Of a stretch of DNA of 64,000 nucleotides, positions 31,519 through 43,434 are shown piece by piece. Source of the stretch: Azorinus chamasolen. Taxonomy: Eukaryota > Mollusca > Bivalvia > Cardiida > Solecurtidae. The notes beneath the pieces were generated by a model, which was not told the DNA's origin, did not search any database, and saw only the letters and a list, made by a program, of their open reading frames with translations. A program made the position numbers and the translations under genes. The DNA lies in contig OY755237.1 of NCBI GenBank assembly GCA_963576725.1, positions 63,713,423 to 63,777,422 on the forward strand, read 5' to 3'. Numbering within the stretch: position 1 is the first letter of the stretch; every line of letters begins with the position of its first letter.

Positions 31519-31763
31519 TTAAACATTTACTCCATAAATCACCTTTCTATGCCTTTGCAAACAGAGTAGACCCAGATCAGATGGCTATTGTAGGAGCCGT
31601 CTGATCAGGGTCTGCTATGTTTGCTTATGAAAAACCAAGTAAGATTTTACAGTTTCTGCCAACGCAAAAAATTCCTGTACTTAATGCCAGTAAAGAAATT
31701 AATCTAATTAATATTCATGATGTCATTAATTCTTACATGAATACTCATGGAATGAAGGGTAAA
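31519..31763 (+). mobile_element. MITE family A
   Basis: TTAAACATTTACTCCATAAA to CATGGAATGAAGGG; hairpin with TGGCTATTGTAGGAGCC. Confidence 0.7.
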
Positions 31764-31810
31764 TGTTAATACGATAAAGTACACATTGAAAAGTACACAA
31801 GACGTGATTA

Positions 31811-32014
31811 CAGTAAAACCTCTCTATAACAGCTACTAATTTGTGTTAATTATATGGTATTTAGGGCAGGTGGCCACTTAAAGCAAGGGGAAAGTAAAAC
31901 AGAACGCTCCTATAGGAGCGTTCTGTTTTACTTTCACCTTGCTTTAAGAAGCCACCAGCCTTTAACACAAAATACTTGATGTAATTTAGTGGCCGTTATA
32001 GAAAGGTTTTACTG
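31811..32014 (+). mobile_element. MITE family D, near-perfect palindrome
   Basis: TA-flanked CAGTAAAACCTCTCTATAAC to TATAGAAAGGTTTTACTG; centre GAACGCTCCTATAGGAGCGT. Confidence 0.8.
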
Positions 32015-32186
32015 TAATGCAAAGCAGTTTGTTGATCTGATTTTCACACAAATCTACATTGTTTAGATGTTCTAATCATTCTGTTGTTTTGTTATCCGAT
32101 ACCACAATTGTTGTGTTACATGTGTATCAATCATGATTTAATTAAACAAACTTGTTATGGTTTGTTCAAGTACAGTAAAAGATGTA

Positions 32187-32435
32187 TTAACCCTTTCTCC
32201 TGTTCAATACATGTAAGAAATATTGGTCCACATCTTGAGTATTTAGAGCTGAAAATTTTTAATGTAAACTTTTCAAGGATAATTTTTGCTTTGACAAAAA
32301 CTGGAATCAAATCTATATTATGTCGAAACTAATCAGAGCAGATCCTGATTAGGCGGCTTCTATAGGATCCGTCTGATCTGGGTCTTCTCTGCTTGCAAAT
32401 GCGTAAAAAGGGGCTTATATGAGGGAAAGGCTTAA
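32187..32435 (-). mobile_element. MITE family B
   Basis: TTAACCCTTTCTCCTGTTCA to TATGAGGGAAAGGCTTAA, diverged interior. Confidence 0.65.
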
Positions 32436-32524
32436 TCAACCATTCAAAAACATATATTATGTTTCTTTAATGAGTGTAGCTTTTTGCAGGATAACAGTAA
32501 TGCAGAAAGCTCCTTTTGCCTTGC

Positions 32525-32775
32525 GTTAACCTTTTACCAAATCAATATTTATGTATGAAATAATGACATGATATTTAATCAGCTGAATTTTTATAATGAC
32601 ATAACACTGGTCATGGCAGAAAATGTAGATTCCAAACTATATAATCCCATAAGCAAACACAGCATACCCTGATCAGATGGTTCCTACAGGAGCATCTCTC
32701 TATGTCTTCTCTGTTTGCAAAAGTGTGAATATGCCACAAAGTGTGACTATGCCTCTCTATCAGGTAAAGGGTTGA
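32525..32775 (-). mobile_element. MITE family A
   Basis: TTAACCTTTTACCAAATCAA to TATCAGGTAAAGGGTTGA. Confidence 0.65.
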
Positions 32776-32805
32776 GCAAAGCACTGACATTTTGAGACAT
32801 GTGTG

Positions 32806-33029
32806 TTAACCCAATCCTCATATGATATTGTTAGACCCAATCTCTTTGAATAAAGCTACTGAAAAAAAGGCATTTACTTGAAAAACAAGGATTTTTTTTT
32901 TAGAATTATGCAGTTTTGGAACCATTGTGATAAATAGAGCATTTGCTCCTATGAAGCAAATGCTCTATTTATCACAGACTAGATTTTACAGAGTTATCCA
33001 AGGATCTCAGTATGAGGGAATGGGCTAAT
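32806..33029 (+). mobile_element. MITE family C
   Basis: TTAACCCAATCCTCATATGA to TATGAGGGAATGGGCTAA; hairpin GAGCATTTGCTCCTATGAAG. Confidence 0.7.
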
Positions 33030-33300
33030 CAGTAAGAAATAAATTAAAATTGTTTTACTGTAGATCCTAATCTAATAACTGTCTCAGTATGGAGAGTGCT
33101 TTGTTATCACTGCCAGCTCTGTTTGCTATGTCAGATAGTACAAATGTGAGAATTGTTGCTGAACCTTTAGTACGCTGGTAGCAAATCTGCATGATTACCT
33201 GTGAAAATGAACAATTGGGAATCTCTGGAGGATCCAAACTGTTTAACACACTGATTGTAATGTTGGAAAGAAATGGAGGAAAGTCTGCTTCCATATATGA

Positions 33301-33439
33301 CAGAGGTCCAGATAAGATGCGTAAATGAAAATATTTTCAAGAATAACTTCTTTGTTTCTCCACCAAACCTTATGTTGTGACCACTCTTTGGAATCATCTT
33401 GAAGGGTTTGGTGGAGAAATGCACCTTTATCTGTAGCTG
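33301..33439 (+). mobile_element. MITE family E, hairpin arm deleted
   Basis: CAGAGGTCCAGATAAGATGC to TTATCTGTAGCTG; flanks TATATGA and TATATTA are near-identical. Confidence 0.6.
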
Positions 33440-33627
33440 TATATTAATTTAGACAGTCTTCAGTATGTTGCACGAAGTGTTGTACATGTATACACACATT
33501 GTTTGTCCCTTTTTTATCATTTATACATAAGCATCATGTGGAAAACGGCTTCATGGTGTTTTCAAACAGTATAGACTTGGATCAGCTGTCTTACTGAAGA
33601 TGTGCTTCAGATCAGAGTCTGTACCAT

Positions 33628-33860
33628 TTAGCCTTTTACCTGATGAATATTCATGTTAGAAAAAATAGCATAACTATTTATTAACTGCATTTTTATAATG
33701 GTATGTGAAGTTTTGACCATGGCAGAAACTAGAATCAAATTTATATAAATTCATAAACAGACCGAGCAGACACTGGTCAGATGGCTCCTACTGGAGCCAT
33801 TTGATCTCAGTCTATTATGTTTGCAAAAGCATGAAAACTGTTTCTATTAGGTGGAGGTTT
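33628..33860 (-). mobile_element. degenerate MITE family A
   Basis: CCTTTTACCTGATGAATATT, CCATGGCAGAAACTAG and TGGCTCCTACTGGAGCCA. Confidence 0.6.
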
Positions 33861-33959
33861 AAAGCAGTTGTTACTTATGAATGACAGAGTGTCCTTGATA
33901 TTTTATTTTTTTCTGTTTGCAAATGTGTGATGCCCTTTTTTCACATGACATTGCTTATA

Positions 33960-34163
33960 CAGTAAAACCTCTCTATAACGACAACTAAATTGTGTTAATT
34001 AGTTGGTATTATGGGCATGTGGTTGCTTACAGCAAGGTGAAAGTAAAACAGAACGCTCCTATAGGAGCGTTCTGTTTTACTTTCACCTTGCTTTTAGCAT
34101 CCACCTGCCTTTAACACAAAATAATTGATGTAATTTAGTGGTCGTTATAGAGAGGTTTCACTA
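33960..34163 (+). mobile_element. MITE family D, near-perfect palindrome
   Basis: TA-flanked CAGTAAAACCTCTCTATAAC to GTTATAGAGAGGTTTCACTA; centre GAACGCTCCTATAGGAGCGT. Confidence 0.8.
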
Positions 34164-34165
34164 TA

Positions 34166-34952
34166 TGTACACATGTATGTGTGTTCTGTTTTTCTTACAC
34201 ACATACAATCCAAACTCAAACAGTATAGATCCTAATGAAATGCCCAGTGGTGTGTCATTTTGGTCCAAACAATTGGATATAAATGATACAAATGTTATAA
34301 ATGCTTTGTCAACATCATTCTAAAGGTGAAGCAAATGTTCAACTATTTTTTTGTAATTGAAAGCAGTACACACATATAGATCTACTAGATTTTAAAAGTT
34401 TGTCTTGAAATATTTAAGACAGTAAATGCTGACTGTGATAAGAAATATGCTGCTTGAAATGATTGTTATATGAATGGTGAAGATTTTATCAATGTTTGTT
34501 TATAAATTGTTCTGAATTTAATTTTTTCCAGGATGATTTTACAGTTTACAACAGTTTTGCACGCAGTTCTTGAGTTATTTTGCAGAACTGCATTGCTATG
34601 TGTCAACAATAGTTGTTTTACATTGAACATGTGGCTAATGATCTGATGCTGATTTCAATTGTTAAAGTGATCTGTTTTGAATCAAAAAGCAAGGCTGTAT
34701 TGACTATATTAAATGATGCAAAGTTTATGTAAATGTCGTTTTAATTATTGAAAAACTCACAGTCCCCATCACATCCATATTTTTAAATACATTTTTACTC
34801 AAGAATTGTGATACATACAAACAAAACCCAATACTTTTCACTTTTTTGTTTGATTTTTGTATTTATAACCAGTTTTACATTTTTAGATGCTTTTAGAATG
34901 CTTTAAAGTTTCATGGCTATTTACTTGCTGTAGAAATGGTTGTGGGAAATGA
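34166..34952. other. intergenic DNA without recognised features
   Basis: AT-rich. Only a weak family G remnant (AACAGTATAGATCCTAATG) near 34220. Confidence 0.45.
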
Positions 34953-35351
34953 CAGAGCTCTAGATAAGTTGCATACTGATATATCTTAACACATTACCCC
35001 CTAGTGACGCATTCTTGCGCCTCTATAAAATTCACATTGTGAAACCATTGTGATAAATAGAGCATTTGCTCCTATAGGAGCAAATGCTCTATTTATCACA
35101 ATGGTTTCAAATTACAAAAAAATCCTTTTCTCTAGTTAGTGCTCCTTTTCGGTAGAAAAAGGTTGGATCTAAATATAGCCTATGGAGAAAATGAGTTAAT
35201 TTATTACTCCTCAGTCCAACTCTATCTTGTTGGTATCCGTTAGAATGGCCGCAGAGAAGTATCTCTACTGAATACCTACAAGATAGTTAAGTGGAGATAT
35301 TTAAACATTTTTACCTAGACTTCCTAAAGAATGCTGTTATCTTCAGCTCTG
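34953..35351 (+). mobile_element. MITE family E host of a family C copy
   Basis: CAGAGCTCTAGATAAGTTGC left and TTATCTTCAGCTCTG right; AAATGA/AAATGT flank it. Confidence 0.6.
34986..35199 (-). mobile_element. MITE family C nested in family E
   Basis: TTAACACATTACCCCCTAGT to TATGGAGAAAATGAGTTAA; intact hairpin GAAACCATTGTGATAAATAG around GCTCCTATAGGAGC. Confidence 0.75.
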
Positions 35352-35501
35352 AAATGTAAATGATAAGAGTTTTGTGTTAGTTATTACTGTTTAGTTATGT
35401 TCATGGTAATGTGTTGTTTTTTTCTTTTTGAAAACTTTACTGTTACTTTAATCTGCAAAATCTGTTTTCCATTTCAATTCTAAAAGTAGAATTTCAGAGT
35501 G

Positions 35502-35730
35502 TTAACCTATTAACTCATATTGACACCTTTTGACACCTCTGCAAAAGTCACCTGTTGAAACCATTGTGATAAATAGAGCATTTGCTCCTATAGGAGCAAA
35601 TGCTCTATTTATCACAATGGTTTCAAACTACAGAATTCTAAAATTGTCCTTTTCTCTAGTTCATGCTCCTTTTCGGTAGATTTATTCAAAGTGGTGAGAT
35701 CTAAAATTAGCCTATGAGGTAATGGGTTAA
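35502..35730 (-). mobile_element. MITE family C
   Basis: TTAACCTATTAACTCATATT to TATGAGGTAATGGGTTAA with a perfect 68-nt hairpin. Confidence 0.8.
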
Positions 35731-36160
35731 GCAGACATGCTCCTTATGAGACATGAAAGCTTCTCTACACCTCATCAGGATCCAAACTGTAGTCAATATT
35801 TTACAAATTCATCAACAGTTCCATGCCATAGTTTGAATCCTTATGAGTCATAAAGATTATACTGTGTTATAACGATTTAGTATAAATGGAAGTCATGGTA
35901 TCTCTAAACTATTTATACCGTCAAGCTAGGGTAAAATTACTGCTGTAAACGTAAAACAACAGCAAGATCAGGTGGAATACCTTCCCTGTTCTATGTTTAT
36001 TCCAAATTTCAATACCTACTGAATATTCATGGGAAGAATAGTTATAATGAACTATGGAAAGACTAACAGTGCAGACCCTATTCAGAGGGCTCTAATCAGC
36101 AAGACAAAAGAAATGCTGAAAGCTCCATTGGGAGCTTTCTGTATTAAGCTACCACCTGAA
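35731..36160. repeat. mixed MITE fragments
   Basis: A G-like ATCAGGATCCAAACTGTAG, a B left half (CCTTCCCTGTTCTATGTTTA, 35982 on) and a pogo-like GAAAGCTCCATTGGGAGCTT. Confidence 0.45.
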
Positions 36161-36472
36161 TCAGACTTGCAATGGTTAGGACAGATTTTATGAAAATGAT
36201 TAATGCAGAAAACATTTGCTCAAAGTAGGTTTGGTGTTGGCTTGGTAGATATTAGAAAGTTTGTGTCTAGTCCAGTTTCCCCTTTGCACTTTCTGTAGAA
36301 TATCTGTTAACTGTTCATAAAACATTTTTTATTGTTTTTTCATTCCAGTTTGTGATGGTAGTGTTTCTGGTGTTTTATAATGTACATAATATGCAATGTT
36401 AATATTTTCTACTCATAGTTTGTCTTCAGTACATTACACATATGATAATCAAATAACTACACATACTACTGT

Positions 36473-36730
36473 AACCCTTTACTCCATAGACATATTTTAA
36501 TAATAATTAATGCCGTCACAAACAGTGTACACCCAGATCAGACAGCTCCTGTAGGAACCACCTTGACAGTGTTTGCTCGGTTCACTTAGAGAATAATATA
36601 GATCTAATACTACAGTTCCGTAAGGGCCAAACAATCGTGTTCATGTACCATTATAAAATTCATCTGATCTAATATTCATGATATTATTATTTCTTATACA
36701 TGTATGAATATTCATGAAGTAAAGGATTGA
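36473..36730 (+). mobile_element. MITE family A
   Basis: GTAACCCTTTACTCCATAGA to CATGAAGTAAAGGATTGA. Confidence 0.65.
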
Positions 36731-36742
36731 ATACTTGTTGCT

Positions 36743-36970
36743 TAACCCATTACCTCATAGGCTATTTTTAGACCCAACCACTTTGAATAAATCTACTGAA
36801 ATGGAGCATTAACTAGAGAAAAGGACACTTTTAGAATTCTGTAGTTTGAAACCATTGTGATAAATAGAGCATTTGCTCCTATAGGAGCAAATGCTCTATT
36901 TATCACAATGGTTACAACAGGTGGCTTTTGCAGAGGTGTCAAAAAGCATTAATATGAGGGAATGGGTTAA
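36743..36970 (+). mobile_element. MITE family C
   Basis: TTAACCCATTACCTCATAGG to TATGAGGGAATGGGTTAA, hairpin intact. Confidence 0.85.
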
Positions 36971-36995
36971 TTGGTGGGTAGAATGTGTTTAATGT

Positions 36996-37207
36996 TTAAT
37001 CCTTTACCTGATGAAATAATTCAAGAAATAATAACACCATGAAAATTTATTAGCTGAATTTTTATAATGGCATATGAACACGGGATGTATCTATTTAATT
37101 TCATAAGAAACGGTGCAAACCCTGATCAGATGGCACCTAGAGGAGTCATCTTATTCTGGGTATACTCTGTTTGCAAAGGCATACATTATTATGAAGTAAA
37201 GGGTTAA
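36996..37207 (-). mobile_element. MITE family A
   Basis: TTAATCCTTTACCTGATGAA to ATGAAGTAAAGGGTTAA, hairpin GGCACCTAGAGGAGTC. Confidence 0.7.
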
Positions 37208-37281
37208 TATGCCAAAATTTCCAATTTTGAACTTATATATAGAATTGTCAGCTCGAAGAAGGACTTGCTATTATTTGTATA

Positions 37282-37589
37282 CAGTTGAACTTCGATATCT
37301 CGAACTTGCCTAACTCGAACTTCGGAATTACTTGAACTAAAAGATTGATCCTTCCAAAATTAACAATACAGAATGTATCACTTCGCATACCTAGAAACAC
37401 ATGTGACAGCTTAATGCAGATATAAAGTAATGCTGAAAGCTCCTGTAGGAGCTTTCAACATTACTTTAGACCTGCATTAAGCTGTGAACTTGAGAAATTG
37501 TTCAGATTAGAAATCGGACGACTCGAACTTTGGTTATCTAGGAGTAATTTGTATAGCCCCTTGAAGTTTGAGATATCGAAGTTCAACTG
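37282..37589 (+). mobile_element. MITE family F, complete
   Basis: TA-flanked CAGTTGAACTTCGATATCTC to GATATCGAAGTTCAACTG; centre GAAAGCTCCTGTAGGAGCTT with AATGCAGATATAAAGTAATG arms. Termini are pogo/Tigger-like. Confidence 0.85.
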
Positions 37590-37591
37590 TA

Positions 37592-38195
37592 TGTTTCAAA
37601 TTTATATTGTTATATTGCTGAAATGAACAATTCAGCAGAATGCCGTCACAAATCAAAACAAACAAAACTGGAGATGATGTGTAACAAATTATTTCATAAT
37701 GTGTTGTAAGAAACATTGACCACTATCATACTTCAGTGTGCTGTCATAGACAATAGAGATGTATTTCCTTGCCAGGATCACATCAGTATATGTTGGATAG
37801 ATAAAGTCAAACTGTGATAAAATTTGTTGATTGTTTATGTGGGCATGGCACAAAACTGTTGTAAATGCCGAACATGTTCTTGGATGAATTCATGTTATGT
37901 TCTCGTCAGGATGCAAATGATTGAAATGGTTTAAGAAATGTTATAATAGTTTTGTGCTACATAGCCCTCAGTTTGTTTTTATGTCTCAATATGGGGTACA
38001 AAATTTAGGTTGTAGTTCTTAGTGTCTATTTATACAGATCTGTATAAGGTCATATTTTCTTATTTGATAGGTTTCATCTTATGTGTACCTGCATGTAAAG
38101 ACATGTACTCTAGCTAGTGTTTTATCTTCAGTTTACATCCTTGCAAAGTTATGACATTGAATTTTTTTATATCCTTAGCATCAATTTTTGTAAAC
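37592..38195. other. intergenic DNA without recognised features
   Basis: No repeat terminus or exon recognised. Confidence 0.45.
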
Positions 38196-38356
38196 CTTAC
38201 TCCATGAATATTGATTTCATGTGAGAAATAATTTAGAATGAGATCTATATAATTCCAAAGGCAAACAGAGCAGACCCTGATCAGACGGCTCCTATAGGAG
38301 CCATCTTATCTGAGTCTATTCTGATGCAAAGGCTTGTTTATGGAGTACAGTGTTAA
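38196..38356 (-). mobile_element. MITE family A, body deleted
   Basis: CCTTACTCCATGAATATTGA to TATGGAGTACAGTGTTAA with hairpin ACGGCTCCTATAGGAGCC. Confidence 0.6.
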
Positions 38357-38437
38357 ACAATATTTCAATGAGGCTGTTGTGTATCAGACATAAAGGCATT
38401 TTCCCCACAACACGCTGATGCTATAATATAGCCTATA

Positions 38438-38477
38438 CTCAATCATGGGATAATTTACTCAATCATGGGACAATTTA
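38438..38477 (+). repeat. 20-bp direct duplication
   Basis: ACTCAATCATGGGATAATTT is repeated once with one change. The surrounding 38357-38945 shows nothing else. Confidence 0.6.
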
Positions 38478-38949
38478 TATGTTGTGCCTCACTGGAAAAG
38501 GACCAGATAACCAAGTTTTACAAAAAGTGTAGACCCAAATCAGGGACTGCATTCGAACATGGACTTTGATCAGTCTGCACCATTTACAATTGTAAGAGTG
38601 ACTCTTTGTTGATTGAAACTGACATGTTTGTAAAGTCTCCAAATTTCATATACCGGTAGATGTAGTATTGGTCTTGCAACTTTTCTTCACAATCTTCACC
38701 ATTTCTTATTTACAAGAAGCATTATTTGTCTAGGCCCTGTTATATTGAACCAATAGATATTTGATAAACAGAAGAAGAAAAGTAACATCCTACATAGTTC
38801 TTAAGTATTCATTTTTTTGTATCATAATAGCACAATTTCTTGTTCTATGTATTATTCAAGATATGTCAGGTTATCAATTATTTTTTTCTAATTCTTGCAT
38901 TATTGTGTAACTGCTGATCCGTCCAATTTGTTTATCATTAAAATGTTAT

Positions 38950-39470
38950 ACAGTAAACCATTTTTAAACCAGCCACTCTACTAGTAAACACAGGGATCTG
39001 AAAAGCAAGTAGCTGCTTAATTCAGAACTAAAGAAGGTTTCTAAGTTACTTTTGTCTTAAATTAACCCATTCCCGTATAGGCTATTTTTAGATCCAACCT
39101 CTTTGAACAAATCTACCGAAAAGGAGCATTTACTACTAAAAAGGAAAATTTTAGAATTGTGTAGTGTTGAAACCATTGTGAAAAATAGAGCATTTGCTCC
39201 ATAGGAGCAAATGCTCTATTTATCACAATGATTTCACAAAGTGACTTTTACAGAAGCGTCAAAAGGTGTCTATATACGGGAATGGGTTAAGCAACCACAA
39301 TGTTTGAATGAACAAATGTCAGCCGAAGGCACAAACGAGAAAGACAGATGAACAGACAGACAATTGACAGAAGTGATCCCTAAGTGTCAATCTGCTAATG
39401 CAGGTAACGCAAAACCTAACTAAGACTTCATTTGAGTGACCGTTTTATAGAGGTTATACTGTGCTGTTAA
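38950..39470 (+). mobile_element. degenerate pogo-like MITE, host of a C copy
   Basis: ACAGTAAACCATTTTTAAAC on the left; after the C insert, AAGCAACCACAATG and TTTTATAGAGGTTATACTG. Confidence 0.45.
39062..39290 (+). mobile_element. MITE family C
   Basis: TTAACCCATTCCCGTATAGG to ATACGGGAATGGGTTAA. Paired changes at both ends (CCGTAT/ATACGG) keep the termini complementary. Confidence 0.8.
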
Positions 39471-39497
39471 AAGTTTAGTATGCTGTACAACTTACAA

Positions 39498-39703
39498 CAG
39501 TACAACCCCTATAAATTGACCGCCAAAAAGGTCTTATTTTGGGTTTTAAAGGCAGGTGGTAGCTAAATGCAGGATGAAAGTTATGCAGAAAGCTCTTGCA
39601 GGAGCTTTCTGTATAACTTTCATCCTGCTTTAAGCAACCACCTTCTTTTAAAGACATCTATTTTTATTTACAGAGTGGTCGCTTTAGAAGATGGGTTTTA
39701 CTG
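39498..39703 (+). mobile_element. pogo-like MITE (D-related)
   Basis: CAGTACAACCCCTATAAATT to AGATGGGTTTTACTG; centre GAAAGCTCTTGCAGGAGCTT. Confidence 0.7.
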
Positions 39704-40098
39704 TATTTACTAAAATTATTGTCAACTTGAGACACTATATTCAGTATCTCTACTACACTTTATCTGAACAAAAGTTTGTAGAAGAAATGAAGACATGCTA
39801 ATGATAAGAAAAAGACCACATATTCTGTTTCAATGTAAGCATTTGACGGAAATACTTGTTTTCGTTGTTTGAGATCTTTTAACTTTTATATTGTAGATCT
39901 ATAGTAGAGTAACTCTGTGTTACAGGCGGTTGCAAATAGATGCAGCAATAAAAAAAGAGAAAAAGACAACCTAGTATGTCATGTCTGTATTTCCATACTA
40001 CATGTATATCACAAATGCTTAATTCAGTGCAGCAATGGAGATCAGGGTTGAAGATATGCCCAGAATCATTTTGAAGTTTTAACGGAATAACCAATTTA

Positions 40099-40576
40099 AT
40101 GCTTTACCTCCTAGGCACAACTTTTTTAGAGCCATTGCAATTAGAGGCCTCAGATCAGATGGCTGCTACAGGATCAAGGTCTGCTCTATTTGCTTATGGA
40201 GCAATCTAGATCTGTACTTCTGCCATGGTAAAGAATTCAGGCCCCTTTCTGGCGTCTACACGGGTCCGTTAAAAGGACCCATTCCTATTGCAAAATAGGT
40301 AACATTTTTCCCAGTTTTGGACAAAAATCCTGACAATGACCAACTTTTGATTAAAATGCTAAAAAAATCAAAGTAAGTTAAAATTGGACCAAAATCCTTT
40401 CCAAATCATTGTTTTATGCACGAAATAATTCCCAATTATTAAAATGTATTTTTCGGAAAATTGCCAGAAAAAGATCTGAAATTCCCTTCTTCATGATGCC
40501 ATTATAAAAATTCAAGTAATTGATATTCATGATTTCATTATTTCCTTCATGAATATTCATGGAGTGGCGGTTAAAT
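40099..40576 (+). mobile_element. MITE family A host of element H
   Basis: TTAATGCTTTACCTCCTAGG to CATGGAGTGGCGGTTAA; half the hairpin is lost. Confidence 0.6.
40238..40478 (+). mobile_element. element H inside family A
   Basis: CAGGCCCCTTTCTGGCG to TTGCCAGAAAAAGATCTG; body TTGATTAAAATGCTAAAAAA is shared with 44338-45069. Confidence 0.7.
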
Positions 40577-40886
40577 GCTGAAGACCGAATCCATTCAGTA
40601 TAATAAAGATTTTCTTTGTTTGAGGAATCTGAATGGTAATCAGTGCCGAGTCTGATCAAAGGGTTCCTCCAACATCCTACTCATTTGTAATTTGACTTCT
40701 CCACCTCTCCAAAACAATAGTGTGACAATCATTTACTCCCAGCACACTAGTAACGGTTGTTAGGGGGAAAAAGGGACATCTGCTTCAAATACAAAAAAAA
40801 ATCCTGTTCTTTCGTTTCTTTTCAAAAATACTATTAGTATCCAATCAGTGTCAGACAGTTTGTATCCTGATAAGATTCAGTTACTA

Positions 40887-41112
40887 TTAACCCTTTCCTC
40901 CAAAGGCTATTTTTAGACCCAATCTCAATGAATCTACAGAAAAGGAGCATTAACTAGAGAAAAGGAAATGTTTGGACTTTTGTAGTTTCGAAACCATTGT
41001 GATAAATAGAGCATTTGCTCCTACAGGAGCAAATGCTCTATTTATCACAATGGTTTCAAGAAGTGACTATTACAGAGGCGTAGAAAGGAGTATTTCTGGA
41101 GGAAAAGGTTAA
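40887..41112 (+). mobile_element. chimeric MITE, C body with A-type right end
   Basis: TTAACCCTTTCCTCCAAAGG left and a perfect C hairpin; the right end GCGTAGAAAGGAGTATTTCT, then GGAGG, is family A-like. Confidence 0.75.
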
Positions 41113-41352
41113 CCCTTTCCTTGTTCTGCATTTGGTCCCAATTTCAATACATACTGAATATTCATGGACAAAATAGTTCTAATGATGTATCGAAGGTGGA
41201 ATATTGTAGTCCTTTTAGAAACTAAAGAAACAGATCTATCAAATAAAATTAGCAAACAAAGCAGCCCTTGATCAGACGCCTCCTATAGCAGCCATCTGAT
41301 CTGGGTCTTCTCTGTTTGCAGATACATGAAAAGGTGTTTATATGAGGGAAAA
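41109..41352 (-). mobile_element. MITE family B sharing a TTAA with the previous copy
   Basis: TTAACCCTTTCCTTGTTCTG to TATATGAGGGAAAATAG. Confidence 0.7.
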
Positions 41353-41496
41353 TAGCCTGCAAAGAAATAAAAAAAATGATTGCACTGTGCATTTGCACAG
41401 TAGAGCTCTTTTGGAATAAGATTGACAACATAATTACAACCTTATGAATGGTAAGGTAAATTGGTAATAGCCTTACATTTTCCAATGAACCCTTTA

Positions 41497-41661
41497 CAGG
41501 GGTGGCGAAATCTAGTTTTGGATGACTTGTCCGTTTTTGTCAAAAGCTATTTTCTACTTATCCGTATGATGAATTAATAACAAAAACCTATAAACTTTCA
41601 CTTGTCCGTTATGGCTTTGGCACAACACGGGCAATACAGACATTTGATTTTGCCACCCCTG
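41497..41661 (+). mobile_element. hAT-like element with CTTTA duplication, inside MITE A
   Basis: CAGGGGTGGCGAAATCTAG to TTTTGCCACCCCTG; CTTTA on both sides (41492-41496, 41662-41666). The flanks read as a family A left end. Confidence 0.7.
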
Positions 41662-41728
41662 CTTTACCTGTATGGTATATTTCATGTAAGAAATATTACC
41701 TAGTGCAAGGTAAAGCAATAACCCTTTT

Positions 41729-41976
41729 CTTCATGTTAACACTTAAAAAACACGTGTCCATGCCATTGCAAACAAGGTAGACACAGATCAGATGGTCCCT
41801 CTATAAGCTGTCTGATCTGGGTCTACTCTGTTTGCTTAAGGTATAATATAGATCTGACTTACAGTTTGTTCCTGAGTCAAAATGTCATGTATGCTATTAT
41901 AAAACTTAGTCTAATTAATATTAATGATGTCATTATTTCTTATGAATATATAAAACAGGTAAAATTTAAATGGTTA
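41729..41976 (+). mobile_element. MITE family A downstream of AP4B1
   Basis: AACCCTTTTCTTCATGTTAA start; arms GGTAGACACAGATCAGATGG and GATCTGGGTCTACTCTG; end AATGGTTAA. Confidence 0.6.
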
Positions 41977-42049
41977 AACACAATGACACAAACACTCAAA
42001 AATGTCTTGGAAAGCATACATATATAAATTATACTATTATATACCATAA

Positions 42050-43434
42050 TCACAACTGATCCATTATTTCACATAACTGTGTAAGGTCACACTTCAACAA
42101 AGAGTAATAGAACTTGGCTTGGTCATTCAATTCTCTGTCCTTGTCCTCTAAACACATGTCCAGCAGTTCCCCTAACAATGGCTGACATTCGGCCGGCCTT
42201 TTACAGAAATTCTTTACACAGGTTAACAACAGCTGACCTTTGACCTCAAGGTCAAGATTAGCATATTCTTCCACAAACTCTTCAAGCAGATATGTGCTCT
42301 CAGACAATCCACAGCCAAACTGACCAATCAAAATAAGCACAGCTGTTTTCCCACTGGAATCATGAACCTTTTTGCTGATGTCGCACAACTGAAGAGCTAG
42401 CTCTTCAGTGTTTTCCAAACTTGTAAATGTTGTATTTGCCAACACCTGCAGAGTATTGGAGAGGATATAATCAGTGTCAGATGAAAGGAGCTTCTTAAAA
42501 GCTTTAATCAGAGAGTCAGAAAGCATAGGAAATGTCTCAGCAATTTCTGCAAGGGCTTGTATGGCACACAGTGACACACACTGAGATTTGTCGCTGGAGT
42601 TTGACAGAACCTCATCCAGAATATCTGGTAAATTGTCCTCAGAGAGTATCTTTGTGAAAAATTTCAATTTCTTTACTTTCAGATACTCTGGGTCTTTGTA
42701 TCTACAGAAAAATGACTTGTAATGTTTAACAAACTGGTTTCTTGAGACATCAACATACTTTTCTATATAATCCATCATCACTGCCATCATTTCAACATTC
42801 CCAGAAGAAAATGCAACAAGAAAACTATTCATTGACCTCTGAAATACCTCCTCTAACAAGTGAGGCATATCCTTTACTAGTGACACAAACATTTCTAGAG
42901 CCTGTATGCACACTGTCAAATTATTATGCTGTAAAAATGGATCTAAAATGTTCATCAGATCAAAAAGTTCCTCCTCAGCTTTGGGTGAATATTTTCTCAC
43001 CATTTTCAGCACATACTGCAGTCCCCAAGCAGTGTACTCATCAAGTCTGCCAACAAGATATTTGACCATATTTTTGTTCACAACAATCCCACCTTCTGGT
43101 TTCAAAACTTCTTCCAGAACCAGTAGGCAGTTAACAACAACAACTGGATCCTGGTCTCGTATTAAACTGTATAATTTATCAATAACCCCACTTTCCAACA
43201 GAGCATCTCGCTGGTCGTTATTAATCTTCACACATGCCATGACAGCTGTTCGTCTCACATAAGCACTGTTATCACCCAGTCCTGACAGAACACATGGAAG
43301 CTGGTGCTCACGAAAAGAGAGGTGGTTCCCGGTACAGATGGTTCTTAAGGACAGACCTCGGACCATAGGATTACTCTCTTTGCAATCCTTCAGTAGGGTA
43401 TTAACGGCCAAGAGAATCAGCTCTGACTGACATG
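42050..43434 (-). CDS. AP4B1: AP4B1 exon 3 (terminal, 1385 nt)
   Basis: Acceptor TTCCAG gives G|CA TGT, which keeps frame; the next AG, 7 nt downstream, would not. One long uninterrupted exon encodes about 460 residues of trunk and a TGA at 42052-42050. The absence of internal stops over 1.38 kb argues for a functional gene. Confidence 0.88.

Noticed and set aside
42742..43262. Plus-strand ORFs of 107 and 118 residues
   Set aside because: Antisense shadows of AP4B1 exon 3, which has clear family similarity.
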